From assembly GCA_016702505.1 (NCBI GenBank), contig JADJDU010000001.1, positions 310,001 to 374,000 on the forward strand: 64,000 bases of DNA. The letters run 5' to 3'. The position numbers and the translations under genes are program-made. Shown in pieces: positions 62,483 through 64,000 of this stretch (positions are counted from its first letter, which is position 1; every line of letters starts with the position of its first letter). This DNA is from Microthrixaceae bacterium (lineage in GTDB: Bacteria > Actinomycetota > Acidimicrobiia > Acidimicrobiales > Iamiaceae). The notes beneath the pieces are model-generated. The model was not told the origin of the DNA and searched no databases. It saw only the letters and a program-made list of their open reading frames with translations.

Positions 62483-64000
62483 ATGTCCGATACGGACTCA
62501 GGGCCCCATCCCGAACAGCCGGTTCCCGGCTCCAGCCCGACACCCCCAACTGAAACATCGCCCCAGGCTTCGACCCCACCGTCCGGCCCAAAACCAGAGT
62601 CGGCAACCAAGGCCGAACGCGACCCCGGCGGTGCGGTCGCCTCGCCGAGGCCGAACCAAGCCGGCGAGAGCGGTGCCACCCCGCCGAAGGTGAATGCCCC
62701 AACGGGTTCGGAGGAAGCCGCCGAACCCGACCGCTCGGGCTCGCAGGGTCCCGATGCCCGGCCCTCCACAGACGGGGGAACGGGTGAAGGCGCGGCCAAG
62801 AGACGGCGACGTGGTTCTCGCGGCGGACGCAACCGCAACCGACCCCGTCCCGAAGGCGTCGATGAGACCGGGTCCGAGGTCGGGTCCGGTTCCGACGAGT
62901 CGACGGGCGCAACACCAGCCCGCGACCGTCGGGAATCGACCGGTCCTGCATCGCCCTCGTCATCGTCGACCTCACCCGGGGGGAGCCAGCCCAGGCGTTC
63001 TGGGTCCGCTATCGGGCCCGGTTCGGTCGAGGGTCGTAGCGATGTCGACAAGGCCGCGGTCGCGAGGGAGAGTCGGGCGCCGGTCGAGTCCACCGCGCCC
63101 AACGCCGCGGTACCACCTCGGAAGCCTCAGATCGGCGACACCAGGCCGGCTCCGGTCGGTCCTGTGGGTGGGGCGGACGGACCTGCCACCGCTGACGCCA
63201 GCGGGGAGGGGCCCAAACGCAAGCGGCGTCGGGGTGGACGTGGCCGTGGTGGTGCCGGTACCGGTACCGGAGGCGTTGCCGATATCGAGATGACCGACGA
63301 AGCTCCCGTTGGCGCCGCCGGTTCCGAGACGCCCGCTCGCCGAAACAACGGCGGGCCCAGCGGTGGTTCCCCACGGTCCAAGGATGCGACCGCGGGAGGC
63401 GCGGCGGGGTCCAGCGGCCCGGGCGAGCCAGGCCGGCGCCGTGGCGGCCGCGGGGGAGCGGCGGGCCCACCGGTCACGGCGGTGACCGACGACGCCCCCA
63501 TCAACCTCGACGAGAAGACCCTGCGCAAACGCCGGGGGCGCGAGCGCAAGGGACGGCCGGTCGGGCGATACCTGATGGCGGTTCATGTCCAGCCCGCCGC
63601 CACCCAGATCGCCGTGCTCGAGGGGCGTTCGCTGATCGAGCACTACGTGTCTCGCCCGACCGACGGCATCAACCAGATCCACGGAAACATCTACCTGGGC
63701 AAGGTCCAGAACGTGTTGCCGGGCATGGAGGCGGCCTTCATAGACATCGGCACCCCCAAGAACGCAGTGCTGTACCGGGGTGACACCCGTCTGGATCCCG
63801 ACGATTTCGAGGGCAAGGCCGAAGACGTCCGGATCGAACAGATCCTGCGGGCCCGTCAAACGATCCTGTGCCAGGTCACCAAGAACCCGATCGGAGCCAA
63901 AGGCGCCCGCCTCACCCAGGAGGTGTCGATTCCGGGACGGTTCGTGGTGCTGGTGCCCAACAGCACCACCTACGGGATCTCCAAGCGCCTCCCAGACAAC
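62483..64000 (+). CDS. rne: ribonuclease E/G (3' truncated by window edge)
   Basis: 506 residues visible, open to the last base. The first 350 are low complexity, rich in Pro, Ser, Gly, Arg and Glu, with basic clusters KRRRRGSRGGRNRNR and KRKRRRGGRGRGG that probably bind RNA. The S1 domain begins at about residue 385: NIYLGKVQNVLPGMEAAFID followed by AVLYRGDT. The catalytic DNase I-like part and zinc link are outside. A long basic N-terminal extension is usual for actinobacterial RNase E. It starts 16 bases after the DUF2344 gene (ATG 62483). Confidence 0.9.
   Translation, partial: MSDTDSGPHPEQPVPGSSPTPPTETSPQASTPPSGPKPESATKAERDPGGAVASPRPNQAGESGATPPKVNAPTGSEEAAEPDRSGSQGPDARPSTDGGTGEGAAKRRRRGSRGGRNRNRPRPEGVDETGSEVGSGSDESTGATPARDRRESTGPASPSSSSTSPGGSQPRRSGSAIGPGSVEGRSDVDKAAVARESRAPVESTAPNAAVPPRKPQIGDTRPAPVGPVGGADGPATADASGEGPKRKRRRGGRGRGGAGTGTGGVADIEMTDEAPVGAAGSETPARRNNGGPSGGSPRSKDATAGGAAGSSGPGEPGRRRGGRGGAAGPPVTAVTDDAPINLDEKTLRKRRGRERKGRPVGRYLMAVHVQPAATQIAVLEGRSLIEHYVSRPTDGINQIHGNIYLGKVQNVLPGMEAAFIDIGTPKNAVLYRGDTRLDPDDFEGKAEDVRIEQILRARQTILCQVTKNPIGAKGARLTQEVSIPGRFVVLVPNSTTYGISKRLPDN

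Overview
The window is GC-rich bacterial chromosome from an actinomycete-type organism (Actinomycetota). Many starts are GTG, genes often overlap by 4 bases (ATGA/GTGA), and many promoters are leaderless with a TANNNT box 6-10 bases before the start codon. The gene order and families fit an actinobacterium: a leuCD locus divergent from an IclR-type regulator, citramalate synthase, an actinobacterial SerC, the radical-SAM/DUF2344/RNase E trio, and repeats of the secreted 'VxGYF' beta domain. These features and the divergent genes suggest the class Acidimicrobiia, but that is inference.

Layout. 1-819 is the end of ilvC. 1183-7158 is a large secreted RHS/YD-repeat protein with three inserted VxGYF-type domains and a candidate immunity gene. 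7228-7942 is an IS21-type transposase scar. 8214-9100 is a two-gene unit (DUF5678-like protein plus a retropepsin-like protein). 9383-18816 holds metY, a zinc/manganese ABC operon divergent from a Fur-family regulator, a diguanylate cyclase, serC, an aspartate-type aminotransferase and an SGNH hydrolase. 18968-25621 holds serA, a membrane protein with a short C-terminal cysteine domain, a three-gene SPFH/zinc-ribbon/coiled-coil operon and a TauE-type exporter.

25705-34995 is a branched-chain amino acid region: leuD and leuC, divergent from an IclR regulator over a perfect palindrome, then greA, a proline-rich membrane protein, and leuB-ilvE-cimA behind what looks like a ribosome-mediated attenuator with an 11-residue leader peptide ending LVIVIG. 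35063-39576 carries phospholipid synthesis (psd, pssA), gltX and a YdcF-type protein. 39577-42099 is a small island at a tRNA-Lys gene with two toxin-antitoxin-like pairs, then tRNA-His. 42175-46058 has a periplasmic carboxypeptidase, tRNA-Arg, a carbonic anhydrase, a lipoprotein, tRNA-Gly and a MauE-like protein.

46059-64000 is core growth machinery: tig-clpP-clpX, folC, map, ndk, the cell-elongation operon mreB-mreC-mreD-mrdA-rodA, a B12-binding-type radical SAM protein, a DUF2344 protein and the start of an RNase E/G gene cut by the window end. Five single-base frame breaks (two in the RHS gene, one each in a lipoprotein, tig and mrdA) look largely like consensus indels, because two of them hit genes expected to be intact. 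No CRISPR array, rRNA or prophage was seen.
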